DNA from: Fusobacterium_C sp036516095
Lineage (GTDB): Bacteria > Fusobacteriota > Fusobacteriia > Fusobacteriales > Fusobacteriaceae
DNA: 64,000 bases
Direction of reading: 5' to 3'
Assembly (NCBI RefSeq): GCF_036516095.1
Contig: NZ_DATBUM010000017.1
Coordinates: 6,492 to 70,491 of the forward strand
Part shown: positions 24,967 to 32,591 of the stretch, one piece after another
How the letters are laid out: the number at the start of each line of letters is the position of its first letter
Numbering within the stretch: the first letter of the stretch is position 1
The notes under the pieces: model-generated
Databases searched by the model: none
Told to the model about the DNA's origin: nothing
What the model saw: only the letters and a program-made list of their open reading frames with translations
Translations under genes and position numbers: made by a program

Positions 24967-25447
24967 ATCGATTATCCACTTTTTCCGGATACATATCATG
25001 GTTTGCCATTCTGTGAAATGCAATTTCTTCCCATTTTGTTCCTTTTTGCCCATAGTTGCAGTAAGGGTCGATAGAAATTCCGCCTCTAGGAGTAAATTTC
25101 CCCCAAACCTCAATGTATTTCGGATCCATCAATTTGATTAAATCCTTCATAATGATGTTCGTGCAGTCTTCATGAAAGTCTCCATGATTTCGGAAGCTAA
25201 AAAGATATAATTTTAAAGATTTGCTTTCTACCATTTTAATATTAGGAACATAAGAAATGACAATATTGGCGAAATCCGGTTGTCCTGTGATAGGGCAAAG
25301 GCTTGTAAATTCAGGACAGTTAAATTTTACAAAATAGTCATTATCGAGGTGTTTATTCTCAAAGGTTTCTAAGATTTCCGGAGCATAGTCCTGCGGATAT
25401 TTTGTTTTCTGATTTCCTAATAAGGTCAAATTTTTGTTTTCTTTCAT
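24965..25447 (-). CDS. queF: NADPH-dependent preQ0 reductase
   Basis: A 160-residue short QueF (YkvM type) that reduces the nitrile of preQ0 to the aminomethyl group of preQ1. The active-site Cys lies in EFTSLCPITGQPDFA, followed by the family motif ESKSLKLYLFSFRNHGDFHED (conserved Glu and His), CTNIIMKDLIKLM and the C-terminal FTPRGGISIDPYCN. Last gene of the que operon; its start abuts the queC stop. Confidence 0.96.
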   Translation of the reverse strand: MKENKNLTLLGNQKTKYPQDYAPEILETFENKHLDNDYFVKFNCPEFTSLCPITGQPDFANIVISYVPNIKMVESKSLKLYLFSFRNHGDFHEDCTNIIMKDLIKLMDPKYIEVWGKFTPRGGISIDPYCNYGQKGTKWEEIAFHRMANHDMYPEKVDNR

Positions 25448-26146
25448 CTAGTTTCCTCCTCTTCTTACTATTACCAAAGGGTCAATACTGTTATTTTCTT
25501 CAAAGGCTTTTTCTCGATCAATGCAAGTTCCGCATTGTCCACAGGAATGTTCCCCTCCTTCATAACAACTCCAAGTGAGTTCGTAGGGAACGTTTAAATC
25601 CAATCCTCGTTTTACAATTTCTTTTTTATGAAGGCCAAGAAAAGGAGCTTCTACTCTCACTTGTCTTCCACTTCCCTCATAAATGGCAGTATTCATGGCT
25701 TTATGAAAGGCAGGGCTGCAATCCGGGTAGGCATTTCCGGCGGCATCATCACCGTGAGCTCCATAGAAAATGATGTTACAGTCTTTGGAAAGAGCAATAC
25801 TTGTCGCAGTGGATAAAAATAAACCATTTCGGAAGGGAACATAGGTGGATAAGATTTCTTCTTTTTGTTCTGCCAGTTGCTCTGCATAGGAATGACGTGG
25901 AATTTCTTTGCTAGAATGACTTAATAAAGAACAGTTGCTGTAACTAAAAATTTTAGATAAATTTAATTCTATCAATTCCACTTGATAGTAATTGGCAACA
26001 TTTCTAGCAGCCTCTAATTCTTTGTTATGCTTTTGTCCGTAAGAGACACTTAGAGCAACAACTTGTTTTGCACCATATTTTTGTACTGCCATTGCCAGAC
26101 AGGTTGCACTGTCTAAACCTCCGCTGAATAAAACTAACGCTTTCAT
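25448..26146 (-). CDS. queC: 7-cyano-7-deazaguanine (preQ0) synthase
   Basis: A 232-residue ATP-dependent enzyme that turns 7-carboxy-7-deazaguanine and ammonia into preQ0. PP-loop SGGLDSATCLAMAV at residues 8-21, VALSVSYGQKHNKELEAA, VPFRNGLFLSTATSIAL, GAHGDDAAGNAYPDCSPAF and the zinc-binding cysteines WSCYEGGEHSCGQCGTCIDR. It lies between folE and queF. Confidence 0.97.
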   Translation of the reverse strand: MKALVLFSGGLDSATCLAMAVQKYGAKQVVALSVSYGQKHNKELEAARNVANYYQVELIELNLSKIFSYSNCSLLSHSSKEIPRHSYAEQLAEQKEEILSTYVPFRNGLFLSTATSIALSKDCNIIFYGAHGDDAAGNAYPDCSPAFHKAMNTAIYEGSGRQVRVEAPFLGLHKKEIVKRGLDLNVPYELTWSCYEGGEHSCGQCGTCIDREKAFEENNSIDPLVIVRRGGN

Positions 26147-26154
26147 ACTTCCTC

Positions 26155-26730
26155 CTACAATCGTTGATACAGTCTATTTTGTAAGACTAAATTTTCTTTA
26201 AATTTTCCTAAGCAACAACTTGTTTCTGTGATGCTTTGTTGTTTTTTAATTCCCCGCATTGTCATACAACTGTGCTTTCCTTGAATAAGAACAGCGATAT
26301 CCTTTGAATTTGTTACTTTTTGCATAATTTCTGCAATATCTCTTCCAATTCTTTCCTGTAATTGTAAACGTTTTCCTACCATATCACAGATACGGGCTAT
26401 TTTACTAAGTCCTAATAATTTTTTATTGGGAATATAGGCTACTGTTACTTTCATATCATACATCAAAGCCAAATGATGTTCACAAACACTGAAGATCTCA
26501 ATATCTCGAATGATGACCATATCATCACTTTCTGTTTTGCTATCTCCCTCAAAAGTTTTTTCAAACATTTTAGCTAAGTCATCATTACTATATTGAATTC
26601 CTTCAAAAATTTCCTCATACATATTAGCAACTCTTTCGGGAGTTTCCAACAGTCCTTCCCGATTTGGATTTTCTCCTAAAGCAAGTAGAAGTCCTCGAAT
26701 ATGTTCTTGAATTGCTTTTTTGTCTATCAT
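26155..26730 (-). CDS. folE: GTP cyclohydrolase I
   Basis: A 191-residue enzyme forming 7,8-dihydroneopterin triphosphate from GTP, the entry point to both folate and queuosine. Motifs: GENPNREGLLETPERVANMY, the zinc ligands in EIFSVCEHHLALMYDMKVTV (Cys and His), KLLGLSKIARICDMVGKRLQ, and C-terminal KHSCMTMRGIKKQQSITETS. Its place between queE and queC indicates that this copy supplies queuosine synthesis, although it could also serve folate. Confidence 0.96.
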   Translation of the reverse strand: MIDKKAIQEHIRGLLLALGENPNREGLLETPERVANMYEEIFEGIQYSNDDLAKMFEKTFEGDSKTESDDMVIIRDIEIFSVCEHHLALMYDMKVTVAYIPNKKLLGLSKIARICDMVGKRLQLQERIGRDIAEIMQKVTNSKDIAVLIQGKHSCMTMRGIKKQQSITETSCCLGKFKENLVLQNRLYQRL

Positions 26731-27399
26731 CTATACTCCTTTCGTTTCCGGATCCCAAATAAATTTATGGAGCTGTAGCTGCATATTGACTCCGTTTAAA
26801 TGATGCTCTTTCATAAAGTCTACAATACTGGGAAGAGAAATTTTTCCAAAAACAGGACTTAGGTAAAGGGAGCATTTTCCAAGCAAAGAATATTTGTTTA
26901 TAATCTCTCTTGCCCTTTCTAAATCTTGTAAATCAGAAACTACAAATTTTACAGTATCTTTCGCATTAACAGAAGAAAAATTTTCCAAACACATATATTC
27001 TTCCATATTACTCTGTGGAAGTTTATAATCCAGAGTAAAAGAAGGCGGATTTTCAATGGATTGAAATTTTTTCAAAGGAATGCTTCCATTCGTTTCAATT
27101 TCCACTTCAAACATTTCTTCTTTCGAAAAGGCTTCCAACAATGCAAAAATATCAGATTGGAGTAGAGGTTCTCCTCCTGTTAAAGTAATATTTCGGATTC
27201 CTTTTTGTCTTGCCGTTTCCAAAATTTCTTCGAGGCTCATCCAGTTAAAAGGACTCTTTTTTGTATTTGCCCATTTGGTATCACAATAGGAACAGTCTAA
27301 ATTACAATATTGAAAACGAATAAAAAGAGCTAATTGTCCTGCTTTTTTTCCTTCTCCATTGATACTTTCAAAGATTTCCACCACTTTATATCTCGGCAT
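26731..27399 (-). CDS. queE: 7-carboxy-7-deazaguanine synthase
   Basis: A 222-residue radical-SAM enzyme converting 6-carboxytetrahydropterin to 7-carboxy-7-deazaguanine. N-terminal EIFESINGEGKKAGQLALFI, the cluster motif with three cysteines in FQYCNLDCSYCDTKWA (CxxxCxxC-type variant: C-N-L-D-C-S-Y-C), LTGGEPLLQSDIFALLEAF and VEIETNGSIPL. Its start overlaps the queD end by 14 bp. Confidence 0.95.
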   Translation of the reverse strand: MPRYKVVEIFESINGEGKKAGQLALFIRFQYCNLDCSYCDTKWANTKKSPFNWMSLEEILETARQKGIRNITLTGGEPLLQSDIFALLEAFSKEEMFEVEIETNGSIPLKKFQSIENPPSFTLDYKLPQSNMEEYMCLENFSSVNAKDTVKFVVSDLQDLERAREIINKYSLLGKCSLYLSPVFGKISLPSIVDFMKEHHLNGVNMQLQLHKFIWDPETKGV

Positions 27400-27829
27400 T
27401 TGACATCACATCTTTGGAATAGCTGGCACAGTTATTTGGAGTTTCATAGACAAAGACTTGTGAAATAGGAAAGCCTTTTTTTTGAAAATGTTCATAAAAA
27501 AATTTTGCAAAATGTTCTGCAGTCGGTCGAAATTCTACCTCAATGATACGAAATTGTTCTTGTTGTAAGGCTTCGAGAAGAGATTTTTTAAGAGAATTTT
27601 TTTCAATAATGAAAGCGTGGTCAAAATACTCTGTAATTTCTAGGAGTTCTTTTTTTATTTCTGAAAAATCTAAAATCATTCCACGATAATTCCCTTCTTT
27701 TTGTAAATTAGCTGCAGATATTTCAATTCGGACTTTCCAACGATGTCCGTGAATATTTCTACATTTTCCCTGATAATCTTTTAAAAAATGAGCACTGTCA
27801 AAACTTGCTTCACTATGTAAAGTATACAT
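27386..27829 (-). CDS. queD: 6-carboxy-5,6,7,8-tetrahydropterin synthase
   Basis: From the chosen start (MYTLHSEASFDSAHFL) this is a 147-residue QueD. Zinc-binding His residues lie in FDSAHFL and RNIHGHRWKVRIEI; DFSEIKKELLEITEYFDHAF and PTAEHFAKFFYEHF are family motifs. I rejected the longer frame up to 27904: it would run back through the terminator hairpin, and AAAGGAG precedes the ATG at 27829. First gene of the que operon, placed behind a preQ1 riboswitch. Confidence 0.95.
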   Translation of the reverse strand: MYTLHSEASFDSAHFLKDYQGKCRNIHGHRWKVRIEISAANLQKEGNYRGMILDFSEIKKELLEITEYFDHAFIIEKNSLKKSLLEALQQEQFRIIEVEFRPTAEHFAKFFYEHFQKKGFPISQVFVYETPNNCASYSKDVMSNAEI

Positions 27830-27845
27830 GTTTTTCTCCTTTGTG

Positions 27846-27880
27846 AAATAAAAATAGGGATAGACATCTAGTCTATCCCT
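27846..27880 (-). terminator. Leader terminator of the preQ1 riboswitch
   Basis: Read on the minus strand: perfect 10 bp stem (27880-27871 with 27865-27856) with a 5-base loop, then ATTTTTATTT. It sits between the aptamer and queD, so it is the off-state of the riboswitch. Confidence 0.85.
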
Positions 27881-27913
27881 CATATACAATTCAAAAAATT
27901 GCAATAAAAAATA

Positions 27914-27956
27914 GCCCTAGTTTTGTTTATAGACAGGATGGTACCAATGAACTGTC
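27914..27956 (-). promoter_or_regulatory. preQ1-I riboswitch aptamer
   Basis: Read on the minus strand: P1 stem GACAG/CUGUC (27956-27952 with 27936-27932) closes a 15-base loop starting UUC and ending ACCAUC, followed by the A-rich tail UAUAAACAAAACUAGGGC. This matches the known preQ1-I layout (short hairpin with an ACC-C loop, then an A-rich strand that forms a pseudoknot). Position, terminator and downstream que genes all agree. The aptamer begins almost at the predicted transcription start. Confidence 0.8.
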
Positions 27957-27963
27957 TTCAAGA

Positions 27964-27992
27964 ATTGTATCATTGATGCAAACAATTGTCAA
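27964..27992 (-). promoter_or_regulatory. Promoter of the que operon
   Basis: Minus strand: TTGACA (27992-27987) and TACAAT (27969-27964), 17 bp spacer. Transcription should start near 27957, right at the aptamer stem. Confidence 0.8.
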
Positions 27993-27993
27993 T

Positions 27994-28019
27994 AAAAAAG
28001 ACAGGGGTTCCGCCTGTCT
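27994..28019 (-). terminator. Intrinsic terminator after the M48 protease gene
   Basis: Minus strand: 7 bp GC-rich stem (28019-28013 with 28005-27999), 7-base loop, then six T. It directly precedes the -35 box of the que promoter. Confidence 0.8.
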
Positions 28020-28026
28020 AAAAAAT

Positions 28027-28818
28027 TTATTTTTTATAATATTTCATTGCTTCCGGTAAAAATGCTTTTAAGGCAGCAATTCTTTTTTCATTTGCCGGAT
28101 GTGTGGATAAAAAATCGGAACTGCTGCTTTCTGAAAGAGAAGCCATTTTCATTTCGGCATAAATGGCTTCTGTAGGGTCATATCCTGCCATTGCCATAAA
28201 AATCATTCCATATTTATCCGCTTCATATTCTTGGGTGCGGTTGAATTTTAGTAAACCAATGGAAAGTCCATCTGAAACTAGGGAGGAAGCTGCTCTTCCA
28301 ACCATGACATTGGTAAGAGTGGCTGCCAATCCGGCTAATTGTTGATTGCTATATCCTTCTGCATGATGTCCACCAATGACATGCCCTATTTCATGTCCCA
28401 TAACAAAAGCAATTCGAGCATCTGTTTGTAATACTGGTATAATTCCGGAGTAAAAGGCAATTTTTCCTCCGGGCATGGCAAAAGCATTGACTTCTTTGCT
28501 TTCGATCAAATTAAATTCCCAATGTAAATATTGAACACGATTTCCCATACCGTTTTGATACATATATTTTTCAACAGCCGAAGCTATTCGCCTTCCTATT
28601 GAATGTAATCTATGACCGTTGTTTGTGTTATTTGCTAACTTTCCTTGCTGTCTTGCTTTTTGTATAAATTGGTTATACGAATTTACGGAACTGGCAACTA
28701 AACTTTCATCACTTATCAGCTTGAATTGACTTCTCCCTGTCAGTGGGGCGGTGGAAGTACAGGCAATTACCAAACTGGAACATAATACCAAGAAAAATAT
28801 TTTGATGGATTTTCTCAT
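28027..28818 (-). CDS. M48-family metallopeptidase lipoprotein
   Basis: A 263-residue outer-membrane or periplasmic protease of the LoiP/YcaL/BepA type. Lipoprotein signal MRKSIKIFFLVLCSSLVIAC, zinc motif VMGHEIGHVIGGHHAEG (HExxH), third ligand Glu in FNRTQEYEADKYGMIFMA, and the C-terminal FLSTHPANEKRIAAL typical of the family. Such proteases degrade misassembled outer-membrane proteins. I chose the ATG at 28818 (AAGGAGATAACAAT upstream, signal peptide) over the frame start at 28866. Confidence 0.92.
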   Translation of the reverse strand: MRKSIKIFFLVLCSSLVIACTSTAPLTGRSQFKLISDESLVASSVNSYNQFIQKARQQGKLANNTNNGHRLHSIGRRIASAVEKYMYQNGMGNRVQYLHWEFNLIESKEVNAFAMPGGKIAFYSGIIPVLQTDARIAFVMGHEIGHVIGGHHAEGYSNQQLAGLAATLTNVMVGRAASSLVSDGLSIGLLKFNRTQEYEADKYGMIFMAMAGYDPTEAIYAEMKMASLSESSSSDFLSTHPANEKRIAALKAFLPEAMKYYKK

Positions 28819-28887
28819 ATTGTTATCTCCTTCTATAGTATATTTCGGCCATGGGAATATAGCCAAATTTATTTTAAGATTTTCTGT

Positions 28888-28916
28888 ATTCTACACCTTT
28901 TTAAGATATCTTGCAA
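28888..28916 (-). promoter_or_regulatory. Promoter of the M48 protease gene
   Basis: Minus strand: TTGCAA (28916-28911) and TAGAAT (28893-28888), 17 bp spacer, 70 bases before the ATG. Confidence 0.55.
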
Positions 28917-28921
28917 TTAAA

Positions 28922-28962
28922 ATAAAAAACCTCTTGAAATTCCAAGAGGTTTCTGTTTTTTG
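28922..28962. terminator. Terminator after the Ala/Glu-rich lipoprotein gene
   Basis: A 9 bp stem (28928-28936 with 28943-28951), 6-base loop. On the minus strand it is followed by TTTTTTATT; on the plus strand also by T-rich sequence. Confidence 0.75.
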
Positions 28963-28973
28963 TTTAAAGACAA

Positions 28974-29228
28974 TTATTGTTTGTCAGTAGTAGCAGCTTC
29001 TTTCATGTCAGTAGCAGCTTCTTTTACAGCATCTGCAGCTTCAGCAGCAGCTTCTGTTGTAGCTTCAGCAGCTTCTTCCACAGTTTCAGTAGCTTCAGTA
29101 GCAGCTTCTTCCACAGTTTCAGCAGCTTGTTCTACAGCTGTTTGTTCTTCAGCTGGAGCAGCTTCTTCTTTTTGTCCACATGCAACTAATCCTAACATTA
29201 AAGCTAAAAGTACTAATAATTTTTTCAT
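28974..29228 (-). CDS. Ala/Glu/Thr-rich small lipoprotein
   Basis: An 84-residue lipoprotein: signal MKKLLVLLALMLGLVACGQ (lipobox LVAC, Cys17), then a low-complexity stretch almost wholly of Ala, Glu, Thr, Val and Asp with roughly 7-11-residue periodicity (VEEAATEATETVEEAAEATT and similar), predicted as one long helix. It ends TTDKQ, so there is no C-terminal Lys as in Braun lipoprotein, but a periplasmic coiled-coil role is possible. The signal closely resembles that of the lipoprotein at 4934-5296. The long serine/alanine-rich frames on the other strand are shadows of this repeat. Confidence 0.8.
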   Translation of the reverse strand: MKKLLVLLALMLGLVACGQKEEAAPAEEQTAVEQAAETVEEAATEATETVEEAAEATTEAAAEAADAVKEAATDMKEAATTDKQ

Positions 29229-29438
29229 TTGTGTTCCACTCCCTTTTTCGTTATAAAAATAATTTTTCTTTTCACGAAGATTAGTATATCACAAAAAACA
29301 AAAAAGAAAAGTATTTTTCTAAAAAGAAAGAAAAAAGATAGAAAAAATTCAGAAATAAGAATGATGAGTTCAAAAAAAGCACAAATCTAAAAGAGATTTT
29401 TATACTTTTTTCAGTTTACAGTGAGCTAAGATGTCGTC
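29229..29438. other. AT-rich divergent intergenic region
   Basis: About 210 bp between the lipoprotein gene (-) and the cob promoter (+). On the minus strand an extended -10 (TGATATACT, 29283-29291) probably serves the lipoprotein. I looked for a cobalamin riboswitch ahead of cobU and saw none. Confidence 0.45.
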
Positions 29439-29467
29439 TTGAATTTTATTAGTAGAAATGTTATAAT
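29439..29467 (+). promoter_or_regulatory. Promoter of the cobUSCT operon
   Basis: TTGAAT (29439-29444) and a perfect TATAAT (29462-29467) with 17 bp between them, 36 bases before cobU. The short leader leaves no room for a B12 riboswitch. Confidence 0.75.
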
Positions 29468-29503
29468 AAAAAGAACGATTTACAGTAAAAAGGAGAGATC
29501 ATT

Positions 29504-30070
29504 ATGGGTAGGATTGTTTATTTTACCGGAGGGGCTCGTAGTGGGAAAAGTGTTCACTCAGAGCAATATATTTTGGATCGTCATTATGATCATAAAATTT
29601 ATCTGGCAACTGCTGTCGTGTTTGATGAAGAAATGAAGGAGAGGGTAAAACTTCACATGGAACGTCGAGGGAAAGAGTGGGATACTTTGGAAGGGTATCG
29701 AAACTTATATGACTTGGTAAAATCTTCTATGAAAGAGACAACCAGAGGGGTCATTTTATTGGATTGTATTACCAATATGGTAAGCAATTTACTCTTAGAA
29801 GAACAAGAAGACTGGGATAATATCTCTCAGGAGAGGATACAAGAATTAGAGAAGTATATTTTAGAAGAGATTTCTACTTTTTTAGAAAAAATTAAAAAAA
29901 CTTCTTATGATTTGGTTGTGGTTTCTAATGAATTGGGAATGGGATTAGTACCTCCTTACCCGCTTGGAAGATATTTTCGGGATATTTGCGGTAGAGCAAA
30001 TCAATTGGTTGCGGAGGAAGCTCAAGAGTCTTATTTTATTGTATCAGGTACTAAATTACGTTTGAAGTAG
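29504..30070 (+). CDS. cobU: Adenosylcobinamide kinase / adenosylcobinamide-phosphate guanylyltransferase
   Basis: A 188-residue bifunctional enzyme that phosphorylates adenosylcobinamide and adds GMP, giving adenosylcobinamide-GDP. P-loop FTGGARSGKSVHSEQY, the arginine-rich HMERRGKEWDTLEG, LLDCITNMVSNLL, VVSNELGMGLVPPYPLGRYF and C-terminal GRANQLVAEEA are all diagnostic. AAAGGAGAGATC precedes the ATG. First gene of the lower-ligand assembly operon. Confidence 0.96.
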   Translation: MGRIVYFTGGARSGKSVHSEQYILDRHYDHKIYLATAVVFDEEMKERVKLHMERRGKEWDTLEGYRNLYDLVKSSMKETTRGVILLDCITNMVSNLLLEEQEDWDNISQERIQELEKYILEEISTFLEKIKKTSYDLVVVSNELGMGLVPPYPLGRYFRDICGRANQLVAEEAQESYFIVSGTKLRLK

Positions 30071-30089
30071 AAAGCATAGAGGTGAACAA

Positions 30090-30908
30090 ATGAAAAAACT
30101 GATGTTGTTATTTTCTTTTATGACAAGATTGCCTGTACCTAAAAAAACAAGGACAGAATTTGATTCCGAAGAATTAGGAAAATCTATGAAATTTTTTCCT
30201 GTGATTGGTTTGGTTATTGGATTGATTTTATATTTATTTGCGAGAGGAATCTCATTTCTTACAGACCCTGCTTTTCCTTTCTTGCTGAGTGTACTGATTT
30301 TATTGTTGGAAGTGGCAATTACCGGAGCCTTGCATTTGGACGGTTTAGCGGACACTTTTGACGGGATGTTCAGTTATCGAAGCAAACAGAAAATTTTGGA
30401 AATTATGAAAGACTCAAGGTTAGGAACCAATGGAGCTCTTGCTCTTATCTTTTATTTTTTATTAAAATGGAGCATTTTTGCAGAATTATTTTATACCTTA
30501 GGAAAGAATTACTTTGCAATTTTTTTAGTAACTATGCCTATTATAGCAAGATTAGGAAGTGTTATTCATTGTGCTTTTTTTCCTTATGCAAGAGCAACCG
30601 GAATGGGAAAGGCTTTTGTTGATTATACCGGCAAGAAAGAGTTGGTATTTTCAGTATTATTGACAGGAATTATTTTAGGAATTTTATGGTGTTTGAGTAA
30701 GGCAGTTCTTCCTATCATTGTTGCTTTGGGGATTTCTTGTTTGTTTCTTATGTTGTTTCAATATTTGTTTGGCAAAGTCGTACAACATAAAATCGGAGGA
30801 ATTACAGGGGATACTTTGGGAGCTCTTGTGGAATTATCGGAAGTTATGTACGGGGTTCTTTTGTATATTTGTATTCATGCCATGCAATGGTTTGTTATTT
30901 ATTGTTAA
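30090..30908 (+). CDS. cobS: Adenosylcobinamide-GDP ribazoletransferase (cobalamin synthase)
   Basis: A 272-residue integral membrane enzyme joining adenosylcobinamide-GDP with alpha-ribazole (phosphate). Family motifs: FSFMTRLPVPKK near the N-terminus, FFPVIGLVIGLIL, ITGALHLDGLADTFDGMF (the conserved acidic active-site motif), KDSRLGTNGALALI, and GGITGDTLGALVELSEV. About six hydrophobic segments. It lies 19 bp after cobU. Confidence 0.95.
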   Translation: MKKLMLLFSFMTRLPVPKKTRTEFDSEELGKSMKFFPVIGLVIGLILYLFARGISFLTDPAFPFLLSVLILLLEVAITGALHLDGLADTFDGMFSYRSKQKILEIMKDSRLGTNGALALIFYFLLKWSIFAELFYTLGKNYFAIFLVTMPIIARLGSVIHCAFFPYARATGMGKAFVDYTGKKELVFSVLLTGIILGILWCLSKAVLPIIVALGISCLFLMLFQYLFGKVVQHKIGGITGDTLGALVELSEVMYGVLLYICIHAMQWFVIYC

Positions 30909-30923
30909 AGTATAGGGAGAAAT

Positions 30924-31505
30924 ATGGGGAAAATCATTTTAGTTCGACACGGACAGACACAGATGAATGCAGATCGAATTTATTTCGGAAAATTAGATCC
31001 TTCTTTGAATGAATTAGGAAAAATGCAGGCTCAAGAAGCAAAAAAACGTCTGGAACAGGAAGTTGATTCCTATGATTATATTCATGCGAGTCCTTTGAAA
31101 AGAACCAAAGAGACAGCTGAGCTTGTTAATTTTTTAGGAAAAGATATTGTATTCGATGAGAGATTGGAAGAAATTAATTTTGGAATTTTTGAGGGTTTAA
31201 AGTATCAAGAAATTGTGGAGCGTTATCCCAAGCAGTATGAGAAAAGTGTTACAGATTGGCAACAGTATGATTATGAAACGGGTGAAAGCTTGGAAATGCT
31301 GCAAAAGAGAGTGATAGAATATATCTTTTCTTTGGATTTGGAAAAGAATCATGTTATTGTAAGTCATTGGGGAGTGATTTGCTCTTTTCTAAGTTATGTT
31401 ATGTCTAAAAATTTAGAAAGTTATTGGAAATTTAAAATTATAAATGGCGGACTTGTTATTTTGGAAGTAAAAGATAATTTTCCTGTGTTGACAAAGTTAT
31501 TATAA
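30924..31505 (+). CDS. cobC: Alpha-ribazole phosphatase (histidine phosphatase family)
   Basis: A 193-residue phosphoglycerate-mutase-like phosphatase. LVRHGQTQMNADRIYFG carries the catalytic RHG; HASPLKRTKETAELV, the acid residue region LEEINFGIFEGLKYQEI, and the second catalytic His in VIVSHWGVICSFLSYV complete the site. CobC removes the 5'-phosphate of alpha-ribazole phosphate; the assignment rests on the fold plus its place between cobS and cobT. Confidence 0.9.
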   Translation: MGKIILVRHGQTQMNADRIYFGKLDPSLNELGKMQAQEAKKRLEQEVDSYDYIHASPLKRTKETAELVNFLGKDIVFDERLEEINFGIFEGLKYQEIVERYPKQYEKSVTDWQQYDYETGESLEMLQKRVIEYIFSLDLEKNHVIVSHWGVICSFLSYVMSKNLESYWKFKIINGGLVILEVKDNFPVLTKLL

Positions 31506-31515
31506 AGGAGTCTCT

Positions 31516-32574
31516 ATGAAAGACTTGGAGGATATTCTTTCCGGTATCGTGGCTAAGGATGTAGATTCTATTCAACAGGTAACGAAAATATTAAACGAGA
31601 AGATGAAACCTGAAGGAAGTTTAGGGGTGTTGGAAGAATTAATCGAAAAAATGGCAGGAATCTATTCTTATCCTTTTCCTTCAATCCAAAGAAAGTGTCA
31701 TATTGTTGCTGTGGCGGATAATGGTATTATTGAGGAAAAAGTGTCCTCTTGTCCTTTGGAATACACTCGTTTAGTATCGGAAGCCATGTTACATAATATC
31801 GCTACTATTGGTATTTTCACTAAGAAATTGGGAATTGATTTACAAGTGGTGGATATTGGAATGAAAGAGGATATTCAAAAAGAATATCCAAATTTTTATC
31901 GAAAAAAAATAAGAAGAGGCAGCAGAAATTTTTTAAAAGAAGCTGCGATGACAGAAGAAGAGTGTGAAAGAGCAATTTTGGAAGGCTTTTCTTTCATAGG
32001 AGAGAAACAGAAAGAATATGATATTTTTTCGAATGGAGAAATGGGAATTGGAAATACAACTACCAGTTCAGCAGTATTGTATGCGATGACTCAAAAAAAT
32101 ATTCATGAGGTGGTTGGGCATGGTGGAGGACTTTCAGAAGAAGGTCTATTACGAAAAAAGCAAATCATTCAAGATGCTTGTCAGAGATATCAATTATTTG
32201 GAAAAGAAAGTTTGGAAATTTTAAGAGTAGTGGGCGGCTATGACATCGCTTTTTTAGTGGGTTGCTATTTAGGAAGTGCTTTTTATCGAAAAGCAATGAT
32301 TGTGGACGGATTTATTTCCGCTGTAGCTGCTTTGGTTGCCTGTCGATTGAAAGCAGAGGTACAAGATTATTGTATTTTCAGTCATCAAAGTGAGGAGCCC
32401 GGAATGAAAATTATCTTAGAGGAACTGGGGGAAAGCACTTTTTTACAAATGAAAATGAGACTTGGGGAAGGAACAGGAGCCGTGATGGTATATCCTGTGA
32501 TAGACTGTGCTTTTGCTATGTTTCAAATTTTAAGAACTCCAAAAGAAATTTATGATATGTTTTATGAGCAGTAG
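31516..32574 (+). CDS. cobT: Nicotinate-nucleotide:dimethylbenzimidazole phosphoribosyltransferase
   Basis: A 352-residue enzyme activating the lower-ligand base as alpha-ribazole phosphate. Motifs: MKPEGSLGVLEELIEKMAGI, VAVADNGIIEEKVSSCP, FSNGEMGIGNTTTSSAVL, VGHGGGLSEEGLLRKKQI, RVVGGYDIAFLVGCYLG, DGFISAVAAL, SHQSEEPGMKIIL and RLGEGTGAVM with the catalytic Glu. It lies 10 bp after cobC and completes the cobU-S-C-T set for B12 assembly or cobinamide salvage. Confidence 0.96.
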   Translation: MKDLEDILSGIVAKDVDSIQQVTKILNEKMKPEGSLGVLEELIEKMAGIYSYPFPSIQRKCHIVAVADNGIIEEKVSSCPLEYTRLVSEAMLHNIATIGIFTKKLGIDLQVVDIGMKEDIQKEYPNFYRKKIRRGSRNFLKEAAMTEEECERAILEGFSFIGEKQKEYDIFSNGEMGIGNTTTSSAVLYAMTQKNIHEVVGHGGGLSEEGLLRKKQIIQDACQRYQLFGKESLEILRVVGGYDIAFLVGCYLGSAFYRKAMIVDGFISAVAALVACRLKAEVQDYCIFSHQSEEPGMKIILEELGESTFLQMKMRLGEGTGAVMVYPVIDCAFAMFQILRTPKEIYDMFYEQ

Positions 32575-32591
32575 GAAGGAGTCTACAATTT

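Noticed and set aside
27930..27956. TGGTACC in the que leader as a possible T-box
   Set aside because: Only a chance resemblance to the T-box core; no specifier stem, and the preQ1 aptamer with que genes explains the leader.
28960..29256. Long Ala/Ser-rich frames on the plus strand
   Set aside because: They are antisense shadows of the repetitive Ala/Glu lipoprotein gene (28974-29228, minus strand), which has a good signal peptide and ribosome site.
29229..29503. Possible cobalamin riboswitch before cobU
   Set aside because: The promoter lies only 36 bases before the start codon and no B12-box-like sequence was found.
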